NCBI RefSeq assembly: GCF_030864355.1 | Contig: NC_083396.1 | Coordinates: forward strand, 2,356,001-2,420,000 | From: Cutaneotrichosporon cavernicola | Lineage: Eukaryota > Basidiomycota > Tremellomycetes > Trichosporonales > Trichosporonaceae | DNA length: 64,000 bases | Reading direction: 5' to 3' | In this document: positions 12,151 to 22,888 of the stretch, piece after piece | Numbering within the stretch: position 1 is the first letter of the stretch | Layout: the number at the start of each line of letters is the position of its first letter | Program-made: the position numbers and the translations under genes | The notes under the pieces: generated by a model | Databases searched by the model: none | The model's input: the letters and a program-made list of their open reading frames with translations, nothing else | What the model was told of the DNA's origin: nothing

Positions 12151-13798
12151 ATGGACGAACAAAGAAGCATCTCCGACGCACTACCGACATACGACCCTCA
12201 ACCCCGCCCCCTAGGTCTAGACCGTATCTTCGACCGCGCCTCGCACTGGCGCCAACGCGGCCCTTCAGCGCCCCTCCACCCACCCTCCCCGCCGCCGCAC
12301 GACGCGCACCTAACCCTCCCGGCCCCCTGCAATGAAGAGATATCACCCCTCTCCGGCCTATTCGAGTATCCAGAACTCGTACCAGAAGTGCTCTCACATC
12401 TAGCCCACCCGCGGGAATTGGCAGCCGCATCGCGGGTATGCTCAGAATGGGCGAGGGTTTGTAGCCGGAGACTGTATCGCGACATTTGGGTTCGGCCATG
12501 GGAGGACGCGCCGAAGCGTAAACTCGTACGGTTGTTCGAGACGCTAAGTGGACGGCCGGAGCTGTGCGATTCTGTTGCGTCCCTGGGTGAGTTTGGAAGG
12601 AGTAGGCTGATAAAGATATACGGTTCTTTCCACTCGACATGCAGGGCGAGTCGAGGAGTTTGCTCGAGGATATGATCCTTGAGGCGCTGCGCCATATGCG
12701 GAATCTCACACGGCTAGTTTGGACAGTGAGTCCCCTCCCATAGCCCCTAACCCCAGCGCGACCGCTCCCTCTCCACCGAGCTATTCGCCGTCATCACTCG
12801 CCTCCCGGCCTTGGAACACCTCGAGCTGTCAGGCCACAGCATGCGTCTCTTCGACCCCTCCCTCCTAGGCCACATGCCATCCCTACGCGATCTGCGAATC
12901 ATGATGCCCGATCCTACGTTCCGCGCCGTCCTCCCAGCCATCGCACGACAGCTCGACGCCCGCACGAACGGCGGGCTATGGGGTCTCGCCCTCGTGTGTC
13001 GGAGCTTCAACATTATCAACGATGCCCTATTGAAGGATCTGTCCCCGTTTCTGGGGCAGTTGAAGCGACTACAGCTAGTCGGGCATACCAAGGTCACGAG
13101 AGAGGGCGTCTATGCTGTTTTGGAAGAGGCGCGAGGTCTCGAAGAACTTGTGCTCGACGCTGCGCCCCACTCTGTGAGCTGACTTTGCACGAAAGATCAG
13201 CTAACCCCAGGGCCTAGTAGACCTGACGGACGCGCCATCGATGCCTGTCCTTTCGACATTCTCGCTCTCCTTCCCCGCCCCAAAACACTCCGTCTTGGAA
13301 GCGAGCGACATGCCTGTCCTCCGTCCAATGCCACTCCGCGCCCTAGAACTAAACCTCACGGGCACCGACGAGCGTCGCCAACGCGTCCTATCTCCTTACG
13401 CCCTCGCCGCTTTGCAAGCAGAAGTCGACTTTACCCCTCTCACCCGCCTAGCCCTCCTCAACCTCCTAATCGATACTGAGGGGCTTGGCACCATCCTCGC
13501 AGCCGCTCCCTACCTGGACGAGCTGTACGTGTGCCTCGACTCCCCTTCCGCCCTGAAATGTCCGGCCCTCTCTGAGGCAGGCATACGCATCTTCCACGCC
13601 AACGCTCCCGAATCGGCCCGGCCTAGCCGCGAACAGCTCGCAGCTGTTGCCGCCCGCATGCCCGTCGTCGAACAGATCGGGAGCATGAACCGCGTGTATG
13701 AGGTTGAGAGGTATCATGAGGGGGGACAGAGAGTGGTCGAACTAGCGCGGTGGAGCCAGATCACTACCCCCGGGTACTTCCTCGTGTGGCGGCCGTGA
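12151..13798 (+). CDS. F-box-like protein with leucine-rich C-terminal region
   Basis: Probable substrate adaptor of an SCF ubiquitin ligase. The N-terminus is Pro-rich. An F-box-like segment at about residues 75-115 reads LFEYPELVPEVLSHL, then ELAAASRVCSEWARVC. Later exons give HMRNLTRLVWT, RDRSLSTELFAVITRLPALE, LRDLRIMMPDP and a C-terminus ending TPGYFLVWRP, all in a leucine-rich register. Introns near 12727-12763 and 13174-13210 splice in phase. The first intron (GTGAGT at 12586, AG at 12644) does not: joining it leads to a stop 13 codons on, whereas the frame needed by the following exon is offset by one base. Either an atypical donor (GTTGCG near 12573), a one-base error, or a broken allele explains this. 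This family is expanded in Trichosporonales-like yeasts; no specific substrate can be named. Confidence 0.7.
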
Positions 13799-14376
13799 CA
13801 TACCCGGGAAGGAGAGAAGCGCCGGTCGTGCTGGGAGTGGACGGAGTGGGTTCCAGGGGAAGAGGTAGGGCGGAGGCATGGTCCGCTCGAGTATAAGGAC
13901 GGACACGGCGTGACCCGCTTCGACTTCGGAGCTTCAGAGAAGGGACGCATGGCGATTAGTTGTACTCAGATAGTCGGAATGTATCTTCTTGTGCTTTGTG
14001 CGGTCGGAGACGTGACGCGTCGCCTACTTCTTATAGCTCGACCTCACCACCTCCTCAAGCAGGAGCTGGCCGCGAATGCATCTAGCGTCGCTCGCCAGCT
14101 TCCACGAATCTAATTGTTGGGGACGTCTTGAGTACATCACCAACCATGCAACCCAGCAGAAGACTCCAGACGCTCCCAGAAACGATATCCGGAATGGCAT
14201 GACGTAGAAACGCCTCCACAAGCTCGGGAACATTAAAAGATGTTTGCTCCTTCGGGCGTGATCTGCTGGACGCGACGAAGACGCGAACGATACGACCCCC
14301 TCCGAGATGCCTGGAGTGGCCGCAGCTCTCGAGAGGGTAGAAATAACACAAATCAGTTCGAGCGGCTCAACACTTC
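13799..14376. other. Intergenic region after the F-box gene
   Basis: Nothing supported. Short ORFs on both strands lack composition or motifs suggestive of coding. Confidence 0.4.
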
Positions 14377-14550
14377 ATGTCTACCCTCGCTGCTACCGCA
14401 TTGGAGCTGCCTCGCTTTCTCGTCACACGCGAGCTACGTCTCCTAAAGTGAGTCCATCTTGGTCTAGCTGATGTTAGAGTCCAACCACCACCATGTCGTC
14501 TATCGGATGCGGCGGTGACAATGATACGTTCAACCGCGGTCGTGAGCTTT

Positions 14551-14591
<41 letters not shown>

Positions 14592-14756
14592 TCCACTTCG
14601 GCATCTCCACCCACACCCCCTCCAGCCCCGTTGGACGCTCACGCAGGCCACTGCCGCCCGTGGGTTAACCATGAGGGCCGCGTTGTCTGTATGTTCTGCC
14701 TCTTTCCGTTTCCCCAGACGCCCAATCCGCCTCAGTAGTGACGTGTAGCATCTAGT
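14377..14756 (+). CDS. Possible small spliced gene, about 70 codons
   Basis: Not a recognised family. An ATG at 14377 opens MSTLAATALELPRFLVTREL, followed by a GTGAGT donor at 14448. Splicing to the AG at 14478-14479 gives NPTTTMSSIGCGGDNDTFNR. A second intron from GTCGTG (14540) contains a (CT)17 tract and could end at the CAG near 14646, giving GHCRPWVNHEGRVV. A third GTATGT intron would lead to YAQSASVVTCSI and a stop. All joins are phase-compatible, but the acceptors are ambiguous and the product matches nothing I know. It may equally be a non-coding transcript or chance. Confidence 0.25.
14555..14588. repeat. (CT)n dinucleotide repeat
   Basis: About 17 tandem CT units seen directly, within a candidate intron. 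Confidence 0.95.
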
Positions 14757-15240
14757 CTGCATACTGCTAGCAGTGTCTGCCATTTGCCCTTGGGGGTCGA
14801 GCCGCCACCTGGATCCAAATGTCAAATGTGGCGTTGTTTGGGTCTACTGGATAAAGTCGTCGAAACATGCCGCAAGCAGAGTTTTAGCAAGGTCCAACAT
14901 GGAACAGCTACATGCAAGTAACTGAATAGCAGTGCGCCTTTGTACATGAGCGCATGCATGGCATGCAGCTGGTGGCATTGTTTGGACGTTTGGACGTTTG
15001 AGCGTTTGACGTTTGAATGGTGGACAGTTTTAGGCGTGACTGGGATGAATTCTGCAGCCACCTCCGAAAAATAGGCGTGTCAAATACCTTACCATCTGAC
15101 AGGTCCCTGATACCATACTGATGCTATTGCCGCCATGCGCCGCCATTGAGATTATGTCGAGACATCCTATATTAACTCATCTCTCATCTTGCCATTCTTC
15201 TTCATCCCTCATCCCTCATCCGTCCTAAAACCCTCTTACC
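14757..15240. promoter_or_regulatory. SPT5 upstream region
   Basis: About 480 bases without coding signal. It contains short direct repeats of GTTTGGACGTTTG type near 14978-15015 and a TCATCCCTCATCC-type repeat just before the SPT5 start codon. Confidence 0.45.
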
Positions 15241-18200
15241 ATGTCGGACGACGAAGAGCGGTACACCTCGGAGGTGGGGTCTGACGACGAAATCGAGGTC
15301 CAGCGCCCCAAGAAGCGTGTGAGTCACCACCTCGTCGGCACAATGGACCCATGGGGGAACGAGCTGACAGACAGGCGCGCATTGCTGACCCGGACGGTAA
15401 GTAGCATAGAGGAGTGGCCACGGACACATACTGATGCGGTGCTTTTACAGAGGAGAGCGAGGTAAGCCCTCCAATCTGGAACAAGCTGACCTCAGGATGA
15501 AATGGAGCCTGTCCCCATGCACCAGCACCAAGGAGGAGGAGACGATGAGGGTGGCGATGATGACGATGATGACGAGGAGGACGAGGATGACGAGGACGAT
15601 GAAGAGGACGAGGATGACGAGGAGGCGGCCCCACGCAAGAAGGTACGATATCTCACCGGCCGTGCTCATCCCAGCATCGCACACACCGCAAGCCAGCCAA
15701 CCGCTTCCTCGATGTCGAGGCCGTTGTCGACGACGACGAAGAGGAGGAAGACGAGGATGACGACTACGGAGATGTCCGCGAGTTCATCGAGGAGTCTGAG
15801 ATCGGAGCCACCGACGACATCCACCACCGCACGCTGAACCGCAACCTCCACCGCCAGGAGGACGATAATGTTGAAGAGATGGTTGCCGCGCTCAAGGAAC
15901 GCCACCGCCGCCAGGCTCGGTACAACGCAGACAGCGACCAGGTGCCGCAGCGCCTCCTTATGCCTGGCGTCAACGACCCAAGCCTCTGGCAGATCCGCGT
16001 CAAGCCCGGACGCGAGCGCAACATCACGGTATCCATCTTCCGCAAGGTGTTCGAGGCCAAGCAGAAGGGCGGCGACATTGACGTGTCCTCGGCGTTCTAC
16101 CGTGACTCCCTCCCCGGTCTCATGTTTCTCGAGGCGCGCACCTCGTCGGCTGTGCACGACGCCGTCAACGGCATCGTGGGCGTGTACCTTTCGCGTGGTA
16201 TCCAGCTTATCCCAATCGAGGAGATGGCGCCGCTTCTTCGAATCAAGAAGAAGGAGATCAACCTCCAGCCCGGCATGTGGGTCCGCCTGAAGCGCAGCAA
16301 GTACACTGGCGATCTCGCCCAGGTTATTGATGTCGACCAGATCACGAGTGGCGTCGTCGGCGTCAAGTTTATTCCCCGTATCGACCTTACGCCTAGGGAA
16401 GGCCGCGACCGCAACGCCAAGGGCCTCGGTGGCACGCTGCGTCCACCTCAGCGCCTCTTCAACTACGACGACGTGAAGCGCGTTTACGGCCGTGGTAACG
16501 TCCGATCGAGTGGTGGCTCTTATGGTTTCGATGGAGAGGAGTACATTGACGGCTTCTGCGTCAAAGACATCAAGATCGACTTCCTCGCCACGGAGGGAGT
16601 GCAACCAACGCTCGAGGAGGTGTCCAAGTTTGCAGGGGACGATTCGGGCACGGGTAAGCTCGACCTCTCCACCATTGCCGACGCAAATCGCAACGTCTCT
16701 GCGGGTGTCCTCTCCCCTGGCGACCAGGTTGAGGTGTACGAGGGCGAACTGGCTGGAATGTACGGTACTGTCGAGACCATTTCCGGCGACACCATTTCGA
16801 TCCGTGCTATCGGTGGTGCCATCCACGACCAGGTCGTCGAGGTGCCCGCGTCCAGTGTGCGCAAAAAGTTCGACGTTGGTGAGCATGTCAGGATCATGGC
16901 TGGCAAGAACGCGGACGTCGCGGGTATGATTGTCGACGTGAAGGGTGACGTCGTTACCATCCTTTCCAACCAGAACCGCGAGGAGATCCGCGCGTTCTCG
17001 AAGGACGTGCGCAAAGCGGCGGATGTTAGTTCGACGGCGACTGCGACGCTCAGCCGCTTTGAGGTACACGACCTTGTTATGCTGGACTCAACAACTGCAG
17101 CCGTTGTGACCAAGATTGAGGGCAAGAACCTCCGTATTGTCGACCAGAACGGCCTCGGCCGCCTCGTGGGCACCAACGAGGTGACGTTGCGTCGCGACAA
17201 CGCCCGCTTTGCCGTCGCGACAGACTCGACTGGCAACGAAATGAAGGTCGGCGACGCAATGAAGGAGGTCGACGGTGAGAACCGCCGCGGTGAGGTCATC
17301 AACATCTCGCGCTCCCTCTTCGTCTTCCTCCACAACCGCGAGTACGCAGAGAACAACGGTGTCTTTGTCGCGCGTTCGACAGCGCTCGTTTCCGTGACGC
17401 CCAAGTCGGTCTCGGCCGACTTGACGAAGATGAACCCTGCGCTCAATGCTCAGCTTCCTCTTGGCGGTGCGAGTCTCATGCCTCCACCGCCCAGCGTTGG
17501 TAACCGCAAGATCATCAACACGCCAGTCGTCGTCACACGTGGGTCCTCTAAAGGTCTGCTGGGCACGATCAAGGACGTGGTCGGGGCGGACAAGGCGCGT
17601 GTCGAGTTGCAGACAAGCAACAAGATCATCACAGTGTCGACAGCGTGGCTCAAGCGGAAGGACCCGAGGTCGGGAGTCACCTACCCGCTAGAGTCTGGTG
17701 GTGGCGGTGGCGGCGGCGGCGGCTACGGCGGCGGTGGTGGTGGTGGTGGTGGTTACGATGTTGGACCGTACGGCGCAATGAACGGCGGTCGCACTCCCGC
17801 ACCAGGCGGGCAGTTTGGGCGGACGCCGAATCCCTACGCAATGGGCATGGGCAAGACCCCCAACCCGTATGCTGCGGGTGGTAAGACTCCTGGCGGTGCG
17901 TGGGGCGCTGGTGGCAAGACGCCGGCGCCTGGGTTCGGCGGCGCGGGCGGGAAGACTCCTAGTTGGGCTGGTAGCGGCGGCAAAACCCCTGGCTGGTCCG
18001 GCGCAGGTGCTGGTGGCCGCACACCTGCTCCTGGGTACGGCGCTGCTGGCGGTCGCACTCCTGCGCCTGGGTACGGCGCTGCTGGCGGTCGCACACCTGC
18101 GCCTGGGTATGGCGGAGGTGGGAAGACGCCCAACCCATACAGTTCGGCACCCACACCTGGTGTCTACCACGACGCAGGCCCGGCCAAGCCCGTGTCTGCT

Positions 18201-18881
18201 CCTACTCCCTGGTCTGGACCCTCTTCGTACTCAGCACCCACCCCAGGCGCCGCTCTCTCCGCTCCCACACCTGCCCCTGCGTTCAGCGCGCCCACGCCGT
18301 ACTCTGCCCCAACGCCCGGTGCCGGGTTATCGGCTCCCACACCTGGCGCGGCGCTCTCAGCCCCGACTCCAGGATACGGCCTGTCTGCACCAACACCAGG
18401 CGGCATGGGCGGCCCGACACCCTTCGGTGCGCCCACTCCTTACGTGAGCGGCGGCGGTGCGATGCCCGAAATGGACCAAGGCAGGGGTTGGGACTGGGCC
18501 CTCGACTTCCGCAACGTCCTGGTACGTGTCGGTCCTTCCCAGCACGCCGACACACGCAACCCTCGTCACTTCCAGCGTGGCGCGTACGACGACGCGATTC
18601 TGGGCATCGACGACGCTGTGGGCAACAACTTGCGCTGCTACGTTGTGAGTGGCGCCGAGGAGAGCGAGCCGGTCGAGATTGCTCCCGAGTACCTGATCCC
18701 CGTCCGGCCGGACGGGTCGGGGCAGACTGTCATTGCGATTGCGGGTGACCACCGCGGGACCCAGCGACGCACGCAGTACAAGAACGACGATGTCTGGCTT
18801 CTCGACCAGGATGCGAGTGACGTCGTGCCGCTCCTCATTGAGGAGGTGGACTTGGCGCGTATCTGGCGGGAATACGAGTAG
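15241..18881 (+). CDS. SPT5: Transcription elongation factor Spt5 (DSIF subunit)
   Basis: Partner of Spt4 on elongating RNA polymerase II. Five exons (15241-15318, 15375-15396, 15451-15461, 15496-15642, 15675-18881) total 1154 aa. Exons 2 and 3 are only 22 and 11 nt and together encode ARIADPDEESE. The N-terminus is very acidic (runs of D/E). The NGN domain starts around WQIRVKPGRERNITVSIFRK and includes HDAVNGIVGVYLSRGIQLIP. Several KOW motifs follow (PGMWVRLKRSKYTGDLAQVI, PGDQVEVYEGELAGMYGTV, VGEHVRIMAGKNADVAGMI, TRGSSKGLLGTIKDVVG). The C-terminal repeat region begins with a Gly run, then TPNPYA, GKTPAPG, GGRTPAPGYGA and SAPTPG units, the phosphorylatable CTR. A final KOW-like domain ends DLARIWREYE. 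Size is normal for fungal Spt5. A long antisense ORF over the centre is a codon-bias shadow. Confidence 0.97.
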
Positions 18882-19379
18882 GAGAGAGATACGAGAGACT
18901 TCATTATTAGTGATTTGTATGCATGATTCGGTTATCGTAGCGATGTGGTCGCCCTGCGGGACAAGCAGGATGGACGCTGTGCAACGACTTGTGGGTAATG
19001 CTTGGAACATGACACTTTCTAACATGACGGGCATTAGAATCCTCATTAGACCTGATTAGGAATTGTAACTGAATGTCACCACCAGAAATGAACCACGCTG
19101 TGAGGTTGACTAAGAATATTAATTTCACAGTTCTGTCCAATTTGAGTGGTGAACGGTACTTGCCCTCCTGAAACCCTAAAATCTCCCGCATTTCCCCACC
19201 ATACCTTCCATCACTGTACCACCGCACCGTTCACTTTTCCTAATCTAATTCCGTCAATACCCCAGAAACGCAATACAGTACTCAGGGATTCGTGACTGAC
19301 TTGTCACTCACACAAACAAACCATCTCGGTCCCTCCATTTCTCCATCTCTTCACATCCCACAATCCATCCTCCGTCATC
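18882..19379. other. Intergenic spacer, SPT5 to D-box protein
   Basis: AT-richer than its flanks. Holds SPT5 3' UTR and the promoter of the next gene. No ORF supported. Confidence 0.45.
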
Positions 19380-20094
19380 ATGCGCGCAGTACAAGACGAG
19401 AACGTTCGTAGTCTCCGGTCATCCAAACCGCCAAAAGCCAGCACGACACGCCGGCTGCTGGGCGACAATGTCCCGCCCTCGGCGCCGGACAAGCCTACGC
19501 ACAAGGCGCAAAAGCCCGTGCGCCAGCGAAGCGTGCTTGCCCCAATCGACAATGTGAGCGAGCGGGCGAATGTAGCCAGGCTCCCGCGTCTCAAGTCCTC
19601 CTCTTCGTCTTCCACTCCTTCAGAGCGGAGCAAGGAGTTGCGAGCGAAGACCAAGACCCGGACCGGGACAGAGTTGAGCATCAAGACCGAGCGCATCAAG
19701 ACGGAATTTCGCGTAAAGCGTCCCACATCGCCCCAAACCCCGCCACGCCAAATCGTACCCAAGACCCCGGCCGAACAGATTGGTCGGGCCGGTGCCGTCC
19801 GCGCTGCACTGCTTAATAAACGGCGACCTATCGTCGTCCCGGATCCGCCGCCCAAGCGGCCACGCGTACAGAAGTCTATCAATGTGCGAGCGGACGAAGT
19901 ATCGGCAGCACCTAGTGCTATTGGTAAGCCCTCATTCCAAGTAGAGACTGATAATAGACCGGCCGTATGAGCCCTCGCCCAAACGTAGCGCAAAGGCTGA
20001 TGCTATGGTGCGCCGCATGTTTGGGGATGAGATGGAACCGCCGTCTCCGCCATGCGCTTTTGGAGGGGACGACTTCAAGTTCGACTTTGTCTGA
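19380..20094 (+). CDS. Disordered D-box protein, candidate securin
   Basis: Two exons; the intron starts at GTAAGC (19924) and ends at TAG (19957), joining SAI to DRPYEPSPKR in frame. About 226 aa, strongly basic and disordered, as expected of a securin. Residues 50-58 read RSVLAPIDN, an exact match to the extended destruction-box pattern RxxLxxIxN. A second, looser RRLLGDN lies at 24-30, and a DEN sequence (KEN-like) at 6-8. The middle is rich in KTxR and TPPR patches, and the end is acidic and aromatic (FGGDDFKFDFV). Known securins share this plan: N-terminal APC/C degrons, a basic linker and an acidic C-terminus that binds separase. Primary sequence of securins is too divergent to confirm identity, so another APC/C substrate is possible. 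Confidence 0.6.
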
Positions 20095-20200
20095 GCCGGA
20101 TCTTTGAGCAAAAATGTTGTACGGTTGTATCTGCTATCTGCTATCTGTCTGACTTGCTCCGGCGCAGGTTGTCACAATCACAATTCTGCATCATTGCTAA

Positions 20201-21790
20201 CTAGGCGTTGAACTTGCACTGTCCTTCCAGCGGGCTGGCGCAGCTATGGAGTCAGGCGATCTGCTCACGCGGGCGTTGGGCAGACGAACCAGCGGGGCAC
20301 GCAGCGAGTGCGGCACCAGTGCCAGCCGATACGGCAGCGGCGGGGGCAGAAGCGGCCGCGGAAGCATTGGTTCCACTGAGGACACCAAGTCCAGCCGAAA
20401 CGGCACCAGGGACTAGGGGGGAAGGGGAGCGAGGGCTCGGACGGGACGGGCACGGTCGGCTGCGGCTGCGGCTGGGGAACGGTCACGGTCGGCTGGGGGA
20501 TCGGAGCCGGTGTGTAAGTGGGATGGGGAAGCGGGTTGGGCATGTACGTGGGACGAGGGGGCTGCGGCTGCGGCTCGGGCCAGGGGATGAGCGGGGTGTC
20601 GCGCTCGTCAAAGTCGCGCTCCTGGGGCTCCTCGAGGCTGCGCTCGTCAAGAGCGTCCTCAAAGTCGCGCTCGTCGATCTCGGGCTCGCCGTCACGGGGG
20701 TCGAACTGCTCAATGTCGCGCTCGTCAAACTGCTCGAACTCGGGCTCGGCGTCACGTTCCGCAACGTCACGAGGGCACTTAGAGAGATTGGGGACGCAGC
20801 GCGAGCGGCACCAGTACCAGCCCTTCTTGCAGACGGGCAGCTGGGGGCAGAAGCGCTGGTAGCAGCGGTTCCACCAGCTGCACCAGACCCATCCGGGGCG
20901 GCAGCGGTTATGGTTCGAGGGATCGGCGTTCGCGTCTGCGTGGCGAGCGTCTAGGTCGAGGGCGGGCTCGGAGCGGTTCTCAAGGTCCTCGGTGTGGCGC
21001 TCGTCGAGCTCCGAGTCGATGTCGCGGCTGGTCACGTCCTCGTCGCGCTCAAAGACGCCAGAGAGGCCGCGGGGCGAGTTGGGTGAGCACGACTGGTTGA
21101 AGCGGATGCAGACGTTATTGCAGAGCCAGAAACCCGAGGCGCAGACGCGCTCGACGGGGATGCCGCCGTTGCACTGGGTGCCACGGACGACGCAGTGGCG
21201 ACCACAGGTGACGTAGCCCGTGTTACAGGAGAAGCCGCAGTCGCAGGTGGTCGGGGTAAACGTGCCGCGGGCGGGGTACTGGCAGAACGATAGGAGACCA
21301 GGTCCTTGCTAGACTGTCAGAAGCTGTTGTGTCGTCGACGTACAGTGCGAGTAAACTCGTTGATGACACGAATGGTGCACTCCGACGACGCGTGGGGAAT
21401 GCCGCGGCCACGGCACCAGACGTTGGCCTGGACACCGTTGGCAGCGCCGGTGTTGCGGTTCTGGGTGACGGCGGTCTGGATCAGGTTGCGGTCCCGTTGG
21501 ATCATGTTGCCCTCGGTCCAGCACCAGCCGTCACGCTTGCCGTTGGCCTGGGAGAAGAAGACCTGCTGGTACTGTCAGCAGGATTGTCTGGGAGGGCGGC
21601 GGGAGCCAAGCAGAGACGGGAAAACACTCACCGGGGAGAACGGCCAGCCGAGACAGGTGCAGCCGGTCATGTCACGCCAGTCGGAGCCAAGCTGACGTTC
21701 GGCGGGGCTGGAGGTCCCAGCCGCCTCCTGCGGCGACGGAGCCGCAGAGACGGCGCCCACGAAGAGGAGCGCGAGGGTCGCGAGCTTCAT
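20201..21790 (-). CDS. Secreted modular Cys/Trp-rich protein
   Basis: Not a named family. Starts at MKLATLALLFVGAVSA, a clear signal peptide. Exon 1 ends WPFSP; a GTGAGT intron leads to YQQVFFSQANGKRDGW; a second intron (GTACGT, TAG) leads to QGPGLLSFCQYPARGTF. Three cysteine modules follow: CDCGFSCNTGYVTC..., then CRPGWVWCSWWNRC with CKKGWYWCRSRCVP, then CRFGWTWCPQWNQC with CRIGWHWCRTRCVP. Modules two and three are clear copies of each other. They are separated by an acidic linker of DERD/ERD units and a Pro/Gln/Val-rich linker. The frame can stop at 20265, but a 25-nt intron (GTGAGC...CATAG) would add CASPLEGQCKFNA and end at 20201. A wall-associated, lectin-like or effector role is plausible but unproven. 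Confidence 0.75.
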
Positions 21791-22888
21791 TGTCGAGAAT
21801 GAAGGAGAGTGAGAGAAGAGAAGAGAAAAGAAGAGAAGAGAAGAGAAGAAGTGAGGGAGATGGTGATGAGGAGCTGGACGGCGCGGCTTATATTGTGAAC
21901 TGGAGCGGTCCAATGACAATTGCATGAGGACATGGACGTCACTGCGGGGGCATGAGACGAGAGCGTTGTCGGCCGCGCTGGGGCATGGGACCTCGCTGAG
22001 GGCTGCGTCAGGCTTTGGATGAGGCATGGGACCTCGCCGCGGGCTGCGCTGGCTGCCTGAGATCGCAGAGAGCATGAGGAGACCGTCGCGTACCGCTTAG
22101 AGGTACGATGGCAGCCGAGTGAGCACGACGTGAAGTGGTGGTCCGACATGCAGTGTTAGTGACACCAGTGAGTGCGACGTGGTGTGGGATGATATGAGCC
22201 AAGATGGTGCCCGATGTGGGCGAGGATACAACCGGGTCGTTCAGATACGCCTCGCGACACAGCTCTGTGGTGCCACTGGGAATCAGATGTGTGTCGGGGC
22301 TGACGGTCATGAGGGCGGCGAGCGTTGGGTGTGCCTCACGACATCCGATATTTGCCGGTTCACGCACGATGCTTTCCCACGAGTTCGATTCCCATTACTT
22401 GGTTGGAAATGTGGGCTGATCTTGATTGAAAGGGTGTGAGAGATCTACGTCGGCACCACTGACCGCATGAGAGTTGGAGAGACAGATGGCGGTCGGGGTG
22501 CCGAGTAGATGTGCAGAAAACCGTCGTAGTGCGAATGAGCGCCTCCACACCGCCAGATTTCGGAGGGGGATCGGGCCGGAAGACGCACACAAAGGGCGCA
22601 TTTCACGTCGCAGTGCTTGCCAGACAGTTTCGCCCGGATCGATCGTTGGATCGATCGCGAGCGTCTTGGGTGTCCTTGGTCCCACCACTCCCTCGTATGA
22701 CGCAGTGGAGGGTGTCCCTCTTGCCCGTCGCTCGTTGCCTGCTGTCCGTCGGACCATGACCAGCACGGCTCCAGCACTCTCTCATCTGAACGTGTCAAGA
22801 TGTCCGGCTCGCTCCTTTTCCATCACCTTCTTCCCATCAGTCGAACGTCAGCGACCATCCGGACTCGTCAAGCACGCTACATCGCCAT
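21791..22888. promoter_or_regulatory. Upstream region of the Cys-rich gene, MED8 3' side
   Basis: 1.1 kb. It begins with a GAGAA-rich leader tract (21805-21850). A 14-base direct repeat, GCATGGGACCTCGC, occurs near 21984 and again near 22025. GGATCGATCG occurs twice in tandem near 22636-22657. ORFs here show no coding character. Confidence 0.45.

Noticed and set aside
15666..17069. 467-codon ORF antisense to SPT5
   Set aside because: Mirror of strong codon bias on the sense strand; the sense strand encodes unmistakable NGN/KOW domains.
22370..22400. GAGTTCGATTCC resembles a tRNA B box
   Set aside because: Flanks cannot form a T stem, and no A box or acceptor stem was found at the proper distance.
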